The notes: a model not told the origin generated them from the letters alone. DNA of 64,000 bases from Anabaena sphaerica FACHB-251 (GCF_014696825.1 NZ_JACJQU010000016.1:1-64000), one strand, 5' to 3'. Shown: positions 55,471 to 64,000, counted from the stretch's first letter. A program made the numbers and translations.

Positions 55471-56148
55471 GTGTATTTATTAATTCCTGCCGCAGGTAGC
55501 GGCAAAAGAATGGGTGCTGATCGCAATAAACTTTTACTACAGGTAAGCTCAAAAACGCTGATTGCTTGGACTTTGTTAGCTGCGGAAGCTGCGAGTGCTA
55601 TCAGTTGGATTGGGATTATTTCCCAACCTCACGACTGGGATGACTTCAAAGAGATTATGGCTGATTTAAAGCTCTCTAAACCAGTGGAATTTATTCCCGG
55701 TGGTTCCACCCGCCAAGAGTCGGTTTACAATGGCTTGCTGGCTCTCCCAGAGGCTGCTGAACAAGTATTAATTCATGACGGGGCGAGATGTTTAGCTACA
55801 CCTGATTTACTCAATGCCTGTGCAGCGGCTATTCGTCATTGTCCGGGGTTAATTGCGGCTATACCTGTAAAAGACACAATTAAAGTTGTGGATGAAAACG
55901 GCATAATTGAAAGTACACCTAACCGAGAACAACTTTGGGCGGCTCAAACTCCCCAAGGGTTTGATGTGAAGTTGTTGAAAGAATGTCATGCTGAAGGTGT
56001 GCGTCAAGGGTGGGAAGTGACGGATGATGCAGCTTTGTTTGAAAGATGTGGAATTGAAGTACGGATAGTACCAGGAGAGGAAACTAATTTGAAAGTGACG
56101 ACTCCTCAAGATTTAGCGATCGCAGAATTTATTCTAAGTGACAGGTGA
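55471..56148 (+). CDS. ispD: 2-C-methyl-D-erythritol 4-phosphate cytidylyltransferase
   Basis: Makes CDP-ME in the MEP pathway, three steps before IspG (17389). 225 residues from GTG 55471, with GAGGAAAG upstream. Nucleotide-binding start LIPAAGSGKRMGADRNKLL, EFIPGGSTRQESVYNGL, IHDGARCLATPDLL, VTDDAALFERCG and ETNLKVTTPQDLAIAE are all intact. The C-terminal LSDR and stop codon come from a CTGTCAC repeat immediately after the conserved end. Confidence 0.96.
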   Translation: MYLLIPAAGSGKRMGADRNKLLLQVSSKTLIAWTLLAAEAASAISWIGIISQPHDWDDFKEIMADLKLSKPVEFIPGGSTRQESVYNGLLALPEAAEQVLIHDGARCLATPDLLNACAAAIRHCPGLIAAIPVKDTIKVVDENGIIESTPNREQLWAAQTPQGFDVKLLKECHAEGVRQGWEVTDDAALFERCGIEVRIVPGEETNLKVTTPQDLAIAEFILSDR

Positions 56149-56194
56149 CAGGTGATTGGGGACTGGGAATAAATATGTTTCTTTCTTCTGACTC

Positions 56195-56295
56195 CTGTAC
56201 GGGCGAAGCATTCGGAAAATAAACTTGGGAAAAAACCGATAATTTATCGCCCGAATGCTGATGCTTCCAGCACGCTCCGCGAACGCCCCTACGAC
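56195..56295. repeat. REP-like inverted GC-rich repeats between ispD and scpB
   Basis: CGGGCGAAGCATTCGGAAAA is partly complementary to CGCCCGAATGC further on, followed by CTTCCAGCACGCTCCGCGAA. GC-rich against the AT-rich background, resembling interspersed repeats of Nostocales. No gene. Confidence 0.6.
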
Positions 56296-56313
56296 TCAAT
56301 ATAATTTTTAAAT

Positions 56314-56856
56314 ATGTCCAAGCAGAACATAGCCATAGCAATCAAAATAGAAGCGATTTTGTATTTAAAGGGTAAACCCTTATCTTTGAGTGAAATTGCC
56401 GATTATGCTGGGTGCGATCGCGCTACAGCTGAAGAAGGAATAATTGAACTCATGGATAATTATGCCCGTCGAGATAGTGCGCTCGAAGTCGTAGAAACAT
56501 CAAATGGTTATAGTTTGCAAGTAAGGTCAGATTTTCATGATTTAGTCAAAATTTTGATACCTGTAGAATTAGGTGTAGGAGCTTTGCGGACTTTAGCAGC
56601 GATCGCTCTCAACAGTCCCATCCTCCAAAGCGATTTGATTGAACTACGCGGTTCAGGTGTATATCAGCACGTTCCTGAACTGGTAGAATTAGGATTTGTT
56701 CGCAAACGCCGAGATGGAGAATCTCGTTCGTACTCATTACAAGTCACACCGAAATTTCACCAATATTTTCAAATTGATCAACTTCCTGAAATTATTCCCA
56801 AAACAGTGAAAGAACAGCAGTTAGAACTAGAGTTAGAGGTGACAGGTGATAGGTGA
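56314..56856 (+). CDS. scpB: Chromosome segregation/condensation protein ScpB
   Basis: Kleisin-associated subunit of the SMC-ScpAB complex. 180 residues with two winged helices: IAIKIEAILYLKGKPLSLSE..., and RTLAAIALNSPILQSDLIELRGSG, VPELVELGFVRKRRDGESRS. The C-terminal ELELEVTGDR ends in the stop supplied by a repeat (GTGACAGGTGA-like). No scpA neighbour here. Monocistronic. Confidence 0.93.
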   Translation: MSKQNIAIAIKIEAILYLKGKPLSLSEIADYAGCDRATAEEGIIELMDNYARRDSALEVVETSNGYSLQVRSDFHDLVKILIPVELGVGALRTLAAIALNSPILQSDLIELRGSGVYQHVPELVELGFVRKRRDGESRSYSLQVTPKFHQYFQIDQLPEIIPKTVKEQQLELELEVTGDR

Positions 56857-56993
56857 TTGGGGACTGGGTACTGGGTACTGGGGACTAGGAAGATGGGGAG
56901 AAAATTCTTTACCTATTCCCTGTTTTGATAAATGCGCTAGGCTTGTGCTATGGTTTAGACTAGAATTAGCAACTAAGCTAAGATGAATTGCCA

Positions 56994-57338
56994 ATGGTGT
57001 TTGATCCTGACTTTTTGAATGACAACTCTGAGGAACACACTAATCAGCTTCTGAACGATCAATTGGGGGAAAACCCGAATCAGTTATTGAAATATTTACA
57101 ACATCAATCTCCCGACGTTCTAGCCCGTGTAGCCCAGTCTGTCAGCCCGGAAATTAAACAAATCATTTCCCAGAATGTCCAAGGACTAGTGGGAATGCTC
57201 CCAGCAGAGAGTTTTAATGTCCAAATTACTACAGATCGGGATAACTTAGCGGGGCTGTTAGCATCAGCAATGATGACTGGTTATTTTTTGCGCCAGATGG
57301 AACAAAGAATGCAATTAGAGCATTTGTCTAATCAATAG
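56994..57338 (+). CDS. DUF760 family protein
   Basis: 114 residues from ATG 56994 (a TTG two codons upstream is less likely). N-terminal acidic part, then LLKYLQHQSPDVLARVAQSV, a core IIGQ-type ISQNVQGLVGMLPAE, and LAGLLASAMMTGYFLRQMEQRM. DUF760 proteins occur in cyanobacteria and plant plastids with unclear function, some linked to protein turnover. Soluble, helical. Convergent with the HtrA-type protease through a shared hairpin. Confidence 0.85.
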   Translation: MVFDPDFLNDNSEEHTNQLLNDQLGENPNQLLKYLQHQSPDVLARVAQSVSPEIKQIISQNVQGLVGMLPAESFNVQITTDRDNLAGLLASAMMTGYFLRQMEQRMQLEHLSNQ

Positions 57339-57343
57339 TTAAG

Positions 57344-57373
57344 AGTACAGACGTGATCAACTACGCCTGTACT
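57344..57373. terminator. Bidirectional terminator hairpin
   Basis: AGTACAGACGT pairs with ACGCCTGTACT (one bulge) in the 40-bp gap between the convergent DUF760 and protease genes. Confidence 0.7.
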
Positions 57374-57378
57374 ACTAA

Positions 57379-58581
57379 CTAATTTGGGGTGTCAGTTCCT
57401 GAGCGTACTTTGAAGGTTTGAGTTTTGCCCTTACGGTTGACTTCGATTTCAAGAATCTCTCCGACTTGACTTGAATCAATAATCTTCTGTAATTGGGCTG
57501 TGATGTTGACTGGTTTACCGTTGATTTTTTGAATCACGTCTCCGGGGATCAATCCTCCTTGGTCTGCTGTTGAATCTTTGAGAACTTTCTTAATCACAAT
57601 GCCAACATCTGGCTGAATGCTGAGTTGATTATCCTGATTCAACTGCTGTTTTTTGGTAGGTGAAAGGTCTGCTATTTCAATGCCCAAAGAAGGATGATCT
57701 GCTTTTCCCTTAGTCAATAGCTCATTAGCTATGCGAGCGGCAGTTTCAATGGGAATAGCAAAACCCAGCCCTTGAGCATCGGTGCGGATAGCGGTATTAA
57801 CGCCGATAACTTCACCTTGGGCATTTAAGAGGGGTCCGCCAGAGTTACCAGGGTTAATGGCTGCATCGGTTTGGATGAAGCTAACGCGTTTATTGGGAAC
57901 GCCTACCTGGGTGCTGGTGCGGCCGGTGGCGCTGATGATACCAATAGTGACAGTATTATCTAAACCTAAAGGATTGCCAATAGCGATCGCCCACTGACCA
58001 GGAATTAAGTTTTGTGAATTGCCTAACTTAACGGTAGGCAATTTATCCGCAGGAATTTTGACTACTGCTACATCGGTGACAGCATCAACCCCCACCACCT
58101 TACCCTCAAAAGTTCGGCCATCTTTGAGGGTAACTAATACTGTATCTGTCTGTGCGACTACATGAGCATTGGTTAATAATTGACCATCGGCGCTTAAAAT
58201 AAACCCTGATCCTGTACCGCGCTCAATTCGTTCTTGAGGAATTGGTTCTTCGTCTTCTCCAAAAAAACGCCGCCACACAGGATTTTTAAAAGCTTCAAAA
58301 ATCGGATTTGCCACTTTTCGAGTAGCATTAATTCGTACAACCGCAGGGCCTACTTTCTGTACAGCAGTAGCAATAAAGTTTACATTATCGCCGCCAACAG
58401 AATTCGTCATCCCCTGAGAAGGATAAGCAATCACAGATTCTGAAGGTACAGCCACTGTGACATTTTTTAACTCTTGAAAAGAGCCATTGCTAGGCAAATA
58501 TCGACTACCAAACACACCAAGACTACTGCCAATAGCCACTAAAAACAGGTAAACGGCTAATTCCTTCACAGATAACTTCAT
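57379..58581 (-). CDS. HtrA/HhoA-type periplasmic serine protease
   Basis: 400 residues. N-terminal signal anchor (LAVYLFLVAIGSSLGVFGS). Trypsin-like domain with catalytic triad H140 (LTNAHVV), D170 (VTDVAVVK) and S247 (GNSGGPLL), then one PDZ domain (PDVGIVIKKVLKDS...GGLIPGDVIQKINGKPV). Matches the HhoA/HhoB/HtrA group of cyanobacterial envelope proteases acting in protein quality control under light and heat stress; which paralogue is not decided. Monocistronic. Confidence 0.95.
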   Translation of the reverse strand: MKLSVKELAVYLFLVAIGSSLGVFGSRYLPSNGSFQELKNVTVAVPSESVIAYPSQGMTNSVGGDNVNFIATAVQKVGPAVVRINATRKVANPIFEAFKNPVWRRFFGEDEEPIPQERIERGTGSGFILSADGQLLTNAHVVAQTDTVLVTLKDGRTFEGKVVGVDAVTDVAVVKIPADKLPTVKLGNSQNLIPGQWAIAIGNPLGLDNTVTIGIISATGRTSTQVGVPNKRVSFIQTDAAINPGNSGGPLLNAQGEVIGVNTAIRTDAQGLGFAIPIETAARIANELLTKGKADHPSLGIEIADLSPTKKQQLNQDNQLSIQPDVGIVIKKVLKDSTADQGGLIPGDVIQKINGKPVNITAQLQKIIDSSQVGEILEIEVNRKGKTQTFKVRSGTDTPN

Positions 58582-58780
58582 AATTAATTAAGAATAATTA
58601 CGCTCACAGAAAGAGAGTTACTAATTTCTCAGTGTAGTCAAGCAATTGATAAGTGAACAGATTAATTTACATCACTTTGAATACATTATTGGGGATCATT
58701 TTCAGTCAAGCAAAAAAATCATCCCATATTGAAGATTCCCCAACTAAAATCTAGAATTAGCAATTTCTGGACTGGTTGAC

Positions 58781-59668
58781 ATGACTTTTCGCTATCGTCC
58801 AATGTTTCTCTGTAGCTTAATTAGCACTTTGGGGCTAATATCCCCACTAAAAGAACTGAAAAGCGCCAATGCTGCTGAACCAAGTTGTCCAACTCCCGCT
58901 TTATCTCGCATCCAAAAACATCAAGTTACTCGTGGTGAGACTTTAGATAGCATAGCCCAACGATACAAACTCATGCCAGCAACAATTATTAACATGAATC
59001 CATCTGTAAATAACGGCACAGTTACAACTGGTAGTCAGCTTCAGATTCCCCCCTTCAATGGAATTGTAGTACAAGTACCTAATGGTCAAACTTGGCGACA
59101 GGTGGCCGCAAATTACAAAGTTCGGCCAGATACTTTATTTGAGATCAATGGTTGTCAACAAAACCCCAGAGTTGTATTTGTTCCCAGTGTTTCTGGGGTG
59201 ACAGGAACGCCGAATCGGATTACTGCTTCATCTGGTGTACAAACTGCACCATCAGAAAGTATAACCGGATATCCTTTAGCTAATCCTACAACTGTAGCCT
59301 TAGCTTATGGGTGGCAAATTCATCCGATTACAGGTAAAGTTTTCTTTCATAGTGGTGTAGATTTAGTAGCACCAGTGGGTACACCTGTGGAAGCGATCGC
59401 TCCCGGTATTGTAGTATTTGCTAAAGACCAGGCCAGCTACGGCAAATTAGTCATTATTAATCACGCAGGTGGACTGCAAACTCGTTACGCCCAATTAGAA
59501 ACAATTCAAGTTACCCTGGGACAAAATATAAAACCAGGTGACATATTAGGAACTGTTGGTGCTACAGGACAACCAACGTCTAGAGAAACACACCTACACT
59601 TTGAAATCCGTGCTAATGAACCTCTTGGTTGGGCGGCAAAAGATCCAAAAGAGTATTTGACAAAATGA
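58781..59668 (+). CDS. LysM-domain M23 peptidoglycan endopeptidase
   Basis: 295 residues. N-terminal hydrophobic signal (FLCSLISTLGLISPL). Two LysM-like domains (HQVTRGETLDSIAQRYKL, about 47-91; and QVPNGQTWRQVAANYKV, about 98-135) bind peptidoglycan. The M23 lysostaphin-type domain has H190 and D194 (HSGVD) and H271-L-H273, all zinc and catalytic residues present. Cleaves peptide cross-links in the wall, so probably active in septum or growth remodelling. Monocistronic. Confidence 0.95.
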   Translation: MTFRYRPMFLCSLISTLGLISPLKELKSANAAEPSCPTPALSRIQKHQVTRGETLDSIAQRYKLMPATIINMNPSVNNGTVTTGSQLQIPPFNGIVVQVPNGQTWRQVAANYKVRPDTLFEINGCQQNPRVVFVPSVSGVTGTPNRITASSGVQTAPSESITGYPLANPTTVALAYGWQIHPITGKVFFHSGVDLVAPVGTPVEAIAPGIVVFAKDQASYGKLVIINHAGGLQTRYAQLETIQVTLGQNIKPGDILGTVGATGQPTSRETHLHFEIRANEPLGWAAKDPKEYLTK

Positions 59669-59720
59669 GGAACAGGTGACAGGGAAGAGAGGAGGGGAGC
59701 AGGGGAGGTTAATGACCCAA

Positions 59721-60752
59721 TTACCAATTACCCATTACCAATTCTGTTGATTTAATGATGTGCATTCCTGCCGCTGCAAATCTAGCAAAGCTGGCGTTAG
59801 CTTGTTCTGTGTAGTCAACAATTCCCGGAACCACAACAGGTGAGGTGCAATCTTCTAACAGATAGATTTTATTTGTCAGGGTGCTATCTATCTGTTGAAT
59901 TTCTGTTAATAAATCGTCAATTGTCCACGCCACACAATGACTTTTTGCTTGTCCACCAATAATCACCGCATCATATTCTAAAAGTTGTTTGATCAATTTT
60001 GTGTTTTTTTGTCCAATTGGTTTTTCATCAAATCCTGTTAAAACTTCGGGACGTAAAATAGAATAATTTTCTGTTAAGGGATTTTCTCCTTTTAATTCAA
60101 ATTGGGTTTGACTTTGACGGGCGATACTATGAAAAAAGATTGCTTCTTCTACCGCTGAAACCAAAGCATGACCAATTCCCCCTAACATAGAATGATAAGG
60201 CCAAACTGTGAGGGGATATTTCCCATCTTGACTAAGTTGTTGAACATAATGAAAAGCTTGTTTTTTCAGAAGTTCATAATCACCATTTGTCACACTATTA
60301 GCAACTGCTGGGTTAACTTGCCAAATACCTGCTTCAATATCTGCGGGTGTGATATTAGTTGCTGCTGGTGTAGGATGTTCTCCATCTGCATTGATCCAAA
60401 AAATTGGATGAAAAATTTGCATAGTTGTGTGAGTATCTAGGGTAGGGATAATTTTGGTAATTATGCCCAAGTGGCGATAAATAAACTCACACAATCTTTG
60501 ATTATCTTCAACTGCACCAGTTCCAGTTTGTCCACCTACATATAATTCAAAATCAGGAATACAAAAGGTATTTTGGACATCTATTAATAATAGACAAATG
60601 CGGTTTTTATCTATGGATGCTGGGGGGATATTATATTGTTTTGTCGATGCTTCCGCTGCCGATGCAAGTTGTTGATAAGGTACGCGGTATACTTCACCGA
60701 CTTTGTTGGGGTTGAAGTGGGGAGGAATGGGGAGTCGGGTTGGTTGTGTCAT
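59721..60752 (-). CDS. Nicotinamidase-like isochorismatase-family hydrolase
   Basis: 343 residues, longer than usual nicotinamidases (about 200). Asp in LLLIDVQNTFCIP, a metal-His region TLDTHTTMQIFHPIFW, and the nucleophile Cys in GGQAKSHCVAWTI are all visible; the Lys lies in the long insert. The insert of about 100 residues between them (YELLKKQAFHYVQQL...HSMLGGIGHALVSAVEEA) makes it atypical. It likely hydrolyses nicotinamide or a related amide. It is divergent (84-bp spacer) from the HEPN-like gene at 60837. Confidence 0.87.
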   Translation of the reverse strand: MTQPTRLPIPPHFNPNKVGEVYRVPYQQLASAAEASTKQYNIPPASIDKNRICLLLIDVQNTFCIPDFELYVGGQTGTGAVEDNQRLCEFIYRHLGIITKIIPTLDTHTTMQIFHPIFWINADGEHPTPAATNITPADIEAGIWQVNPAVANSVTNGDYELLKKQAFHYVQQLSQDGKYPLTVWPYHSMLGGIGHALVSAVEEAIFFHSIARQSQTQFELKGENPLTENYSILRPEVLTGFDEKPIGQKNTKLIKQLLEYDAVIIGGQAKSHCVAWTIDDLLTEIQQIDSTLTNKIYLLEDCTSPVVVPGIVDYTEQANASFARFAAAGMHIIKSTELVMGNW

Positions 60753-60836
60753 GGGTTTATTTAAACTTGGGAATATACAAATGCTGTTATAATTTCGTGA
60801 TTGCGTTAAATTTTACCTCAGCTAGATGACGGAATC

Positions 60837-61478
60837 ATGCCTGACTCTCCTACAAATATAGACCTTTCTGCGCTTAATCTAGACCAAACTCAACTCAGAG
60901 CAATTGAGCAATTACTTAATAAGATTGAGTTGCTAATTAAACAAGATTCCGTAACGGCTGAAACATATATTTATAAGCTAAATAACGAGATTATACAACT
61001 GAAGAATCAAAAAAGCCGGGCTAACAGTGGCATGGTTCCTGCCAGTATTCATGAATTAAAAACAGCTTTTCAGATTCACTTAGGTATAATTAAGGCTCAA
61101 GAGCATCAAAGTATTTCCTCACACTTGCTTATATTTTATGCTGTGGAGTGCGGACTAAAAAGGATCTGGCTTATAAGAAGAGGTTTAAAGGGAACTGATG
61201 AAATCCATGATCAAACAATGCTCACAAAAGATGGACATAACTTAGGCAGATGGGTTAAGGAACTGAGATTACCAGCTACAATAATTGGTAAGTATCCTGA
61301 TTATGATAAAATTCCCCGGTTTCATCTTGCTAAGGATGGCTCTATTCACGATCTGAAACAATCTCACCAAGTTTGGCGATATGGTATTGAAATAAAACCC
61401 GAAGATGAAAGTAACTTAGTTGAATGGCTAAAGAGTGTTTGTTCTTGGATTGAGGAAAATATTAATCTAAGAAGATGA
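60837..61478 (+). CDS. HEPN-like helical protein
   Basis: 213 residues; no named family recognised. Residues 1-60 form a coiled coil (LRAIEQLLNKIELLIKQDSV; KLNNEIIQLKNQKS). Residues about 75-205 look like a HEPN-type helical bundle: ISSHLLIFYAVECGLKRIWL (the paired helix usual in HEPN domains), DGHNLGRWVKELRL and a final QVWRYGI helix. A strict HEPN Rx4-6H ribonuclease motif is not certain. It is 62 bp upstream of the giant ATPase gene on the same strand, so they probably form one operon. The fold call is inference. Confidence 0.55.
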   Translation: MPDSPTNIDLSALNLDQTQLRAIEQLLNKIELLIKQDSVTAETYIYKLNNEIIQLKNQKSRANSGMVPASIHELKTAFQIHLGIIKAQEHQSISSHLLIFYAVECGLKRIWLIRRGLKGTDEIHDQTMLTKDGHNLGRWVKELRLPATIIGKYPDYDKIPRFHLAKDGSIHDLKQSHQVWRYGIEIKPEDESNLVEWLKSVCSWIEENINLRR

Positions 61479-61540
61479 CAAATTTTTAGCTAAGTAATTA
61501 TAAAACGTTTATTGTATTGTTATCACAAAGATTAAATATT

Positions 61541-64000
61541 ATGATTTCTACAGATATCCTGCTTAACGCTTGGTTAGATATTCGTCTTTATACTTGGGTT
61601 GATGTTGAAGAAGTTTTACTTCGCATTCAAGAAAAAAGTGATTTACCAAATTGGTTAGTTTCGGTACAAGCTTATTGGGATAGTTTAACAATCGGAATTC
61701 GTCCTGGTACTCAGGATGATGCAAAAAGCTGGCTAAAAAATGTATATGATAATCGATTCAGAATTGATGAAGAAGATGATAGGGTAGACGGACTAATCAT
61801 TTTAGAGAGTTTACCTAATAAACCACAAATTTTACCAGTAATTTTTGAAGAAACAGAGGAAGCTCATCGTATTCCTAGACTAACACCAAGTTTAGCAAGA
61901 CCAGGAATAATTATTCCAAATCGTCACGTTAGCGATAGAGAACTTCCACCAAGTTTTGACCCAGATTTCCCGCCAATAGTAGCTTTTCATTCCTTTAAAG
62001 GCGGTGTAGGACGCACAACCAATGCTATTGCTTTTGCTCAGGCTTTAATAGATGGAAACTATCGTGTACTGTTGGTAGATGGTGATTTAGAAGCACCAGG
62101 CATTAGTTGGCTTTTAGAGCAAAGACTACCTTCTCCACCTGTATCTTTTGCTGACTTAATTGCTTTGGTTCATGGTGATCCAGATCCAAAAGCAACGGAT
62201 TCAATTGGATTAGTTGCTGATAGACTTCAGAATGCTTTTATTGATAATATTTATTTCTTGCCAGCATTCCGTTCGACTAAAAGATTTACTTCATTAGAAA
62301 TTAAACCTGAGCATCTTATTCAAGGCGCAAAAAATCCATTTATACTGACACAAATACTGGCAGATTTAGGTAAGACTTTAAATGTAGATGTTGTTTTAGT
62401 TGACTTACGTGCAGGACTGTCTGAATTGTCTACAGGACTGATTTTAGATCCACGAGTTTACCGTGTTTTTGTTACAACTTTGAGTGGACAATCGATTGCA
62501 GGTACAAAGCAACTTCTAGAACTAGTGGGAGAAAGAGCGCCTTCGGTAAGAGAAACAGATCCATTACCCATAATAATTATAAGTCAAGTTCCCGAAGAAT
62601 TAAAGAAATCTGAATTATTACAAGATGAAAATAAGAATCTTGATAATCTTCTTCTTGATACGTCTGAATTCTTTTTAGAAAAAGATATACAAAGTTCAGA
62701 AGAAAATAACATTGATTCATCTAGATACGTTTTTGGAGAAGTCATAAGACATTTAAACCTAACCACTGGATTTTCTGATAGTTTACTAGTGTTACCGACA
62801 ACATGGGAAAAAGTAAATTCTCGTCTTCATCGTTCTGGAATTGTTGATAATTTACGTCCATTGCTAGATGTATTACCCATAAAGCAAACTCAAACAATTA
62901 AGGAAGATATTCGCTCAATTAGCGATCATCCTCCCGCTATAAAATCTCAAAGAGAAAGCCTTAGAGATATTAGTAAAAAATTGGTGTATGCTGAAACGGC
63001 AGAAATCAAACAGTTTTTACCTACTATTCCTCTACGTCACTTGGCTTCAGATCACAGACACCAAATTCCGATTACAGTTGTAGTTGGAGCTAAAGGTTCT
63101 GGAAAAACTTACACTTTTTTACAAATTATTCACAGAGAAAATTGGCAAAAATTTGCAGAAGATGCTTGCGCAACTCAAGTTCAGGTTGATGCTATCATTT
63201 CCCCTATTTTGGCATCAAACAATCTTAAGCCTGAAGATGTGAAACTAGTGGCAGATGTTCAAAAAAAGGCAGCACAAGCATTAGGCTTTGAAAATCCTCA
63301 AGAAATCCAAATTATTCGTGAAAACATTGAAAATTTTTGTCAGCAGGATCTTCTTGAAGGTCAGTGGAGAGAACATTGGTTAGATGTCATTGCTTGGGGT
63401 GTGGGATTCCAGCCTGAGCAAAAAGGGGCTGGTAGAGCATTAACAGAACATTTGTTTTCCCAGCAACAGCGATTGCTAGTAGTTATTGATGGACTGGAAG
63501 ATCTTTTCCAAGATTTCGCTAGTGACAAAACTCAACAGAAAGCATTGCGAGCTTTACTTCAAGCAGTTCCAGAGTGGCTGGGACAGCAACCAGGTCGTTT
63601 TTTAGGCATTCTCATTTTTATTAGACGTGATATGGTTTTGTCAGCTATACTGCAAAATGCAGCTCAGATGATGGCACGCTACGAGCCTTATGCTTTGAAG
63701 TGGAATAGAGAAGAAGCTTTAAGACTAGTAGCTTGGGTTACTTCTTTATCACCTAGTATCTCACTTATATCACAAAATACCTCACATAAGGCTATTGTAG
63801 AAGAACTTCAGAAAATGAAAGAAGAGGAGCTAACACAGATTTTAGTTCCTCTATGGGGGAAAAAAGTGGGTACTGATACCTCCAAGGAAGCTGCTTCAGC
63901 TAGATTTGTAATAGCAGCACTTTCAGACTTTAGAGGACAAATTCAATCACGAGATTTAATGCGTCTTCTTTACTTAGCAGCGGAAGCTTCTGTAGATGAT
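61541..64000 (+). CDS. Giant two-P-loop ATPase (KGGVGR-variant ParA-like plus STAND/AAA-like), partial
   Basis: Open from ATG 61541 to the window edge, 820 codons without a stop, so the 3' end is missing. Residues 1-140: an unrecognised N-terminal domain (WVDVEEVLLRIQEKSDLPNW...), possibly protein-interacting. Residues about 145-400: ParA/MinD-like fold with FHSFKGGVGRTT (K153), VDGDLEAPG (D180) and VVLVDLRAGLSELS (D288), the variant in which the deviant Walker A ends GRT. Residues about 500-820: a second P-loop, GAKGSGKT (516-523), with Walker B LLVVIDGLED (D650), then a helical region resembling STAND sensors. Such proteins are typical of bacterial conflict systems. Probably co-transcribed with the HEPN-like gene. 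Confidence 0.8.
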   Translation, partial: MISTDILLNAWLDIRLYTWVDVEEVLLRIQEKSDLPNWLVSVQAYWDSLTIGIRPGTQDDAKSWLKNVYDNRFRIDEEDDRVDGLIILESLPNKPQILPVIFEETEEAHRIPRLTPSLARPGIIIPNRHVSDRELPPSFDPDFPPIVAFHSFKGGVGRTTNAIAFAQALIDGNYRVLLVDGDLEAPGISWLLEQRLPSPPVSFADLIALVHGDPDPKATDSIGLVADRLQNAFIDNIYFLPAFRSTKRFTSLEIKPEHLIQGAKNPFILTQILADLGKTLNVDVVLVDLRAGLSELSTGLILDPRVYRVFVTTLSGQSIAGTKQLLELVGERAPSVRETDPLPIIIISQVPEELKKSELLQDENKNLDNLLLDTSEFFLEKDIQSSEENNIDSSRYVFGEVIRHLNLTTGFSDSLLVLPTTWEKVNSRLHRSGIVDNLRPLLDVLPIKQTQTIKEDIRSISDHPPAIKSQRESLRDISKKLVYAETAEIKQFLPTIPLRHLASDHRHQIPITVVVGAKGSGKTYTFLQIIHRENWQKFAEDACATQVQVDAIISPILASNNLKPEDVKLVADVQKKAAQALGFENPQEIQIIRENIENFCQQDLLEGQWREHWLDVIAWGVGFQPEQKGAGRALTEHLFSQQQRLLVVIDGLEDLFQDFASDKTQQKALRALLQAVPEWLGQQPGRFLGILIFIRRDMVLSAILQNAAQMMARYEPYALKWNREEALRLVAWVTSLSPSISLISQNTSHKAIVEELQKMKEEELTQILVPLWGKKVGTDTSKEAASARFVIAALSDFRGQIQSRDLMRLLYLAAEASVDD

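Noticed and set aside
1-64000. tRNA, rRNA or known riboswitches
   Set aside because: Scanned by eye in the intergenic regions; no cloverleaf with T-loop GGTTCGAATCC or known riboswitch core was recognised. A covariance-model scan was not possible.

Overview
The window is chromosomal DNA from a cyanobacterium, most likely a heterocyst-forming (Nostocales) one. The evidence is a photosystem II subunit (psbY), a CRR6-type NDH-1 assembly factor and other cyanobacterium-restricted families (DUF6464, DUF760, DUF3685, TIGR02652-like). Added to this are many HIP1 sites (GCGATCGC), PEP-CTERM proteins, a broken XisH/XisI pair, and dense 7-8 bp short tandem repeats (STRR, e.g. CTGTCAC, GGGAACA, GGGGACT) of the kind long known from heterocystous strains. 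The DNA is AT-rich. I saw no rRNA or tRNA gene.

Layout. 1-6294: a broken tnpB remnant, a 134-bp MITE-like element, DUF6464, fmt, a secreted propeller-like protein, a membrane/coiled-coil protein, and an intergenic pair of 64-bp direct repeats. 6295-11789: a large FG-GAP/cadherin/DUF4114 surface protein, a Nudix hydrolase, an orphan and an SDR protein. 11850-15740: a mini-ISAs1, a cupin plus cysteine hydrolase divergent from an amidohydrolase (probably small-molecule C-N hydrolysis), and an IS1634-type relic. 15934-25376: a Ctp protease, ispG, a methyltransferase-cupin-orphan operon, a coupled amidase-Crp pair, a PEP-CTERM protein and map. 25461-30462: a double-glycine peptide secretion locus (HlyD, two precursor peptides, peptidase-containing ABC transporter). 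30636-37311: a cupredoxin, a PEP-CTERM protein, a PhoX-type phosphatase and an M16 peptidase.

37522-50683: VOC protein, TIGR02652-like protein, gamma-carbonic anhydrase, psbY, folC, sugar-type binding lipoprotein, pilMNO followed by a severely deleted pilQ, the xisH/xisI relic, HU, cobD carrying an in-frame STRR insertion, and a disulfide-less pyridine nucleotide oxidoreductase. 50744-60752: pseudo-receiver/DUF3685 protein, a PerR/FurC-type regulator, CRR6, GT9, ispD, scpB, DUF760, an HtrA-type protease, LysM-M23 and a nicotinamidase-like hydrolase. 60837-64000: a HEPN-like helical protein followed by a giant two-P-loop ATPase (KGGVGR variant ParA-like domain plus STAND/AAA-like domain) that runs off the window. 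This pair is the best candidate for an undescribed, defence-like system.

Two general themes stand out. Repeats are invading coding DNA: STRR units supply the last codons and stop of several genes and interrupt cobD and folC in frame, and a REP-like insertion kills tnpB. Several accessory genes are decayed (tnpB, IS1634, pilQ, xisH/xisI) beside intact housekeeping genes.
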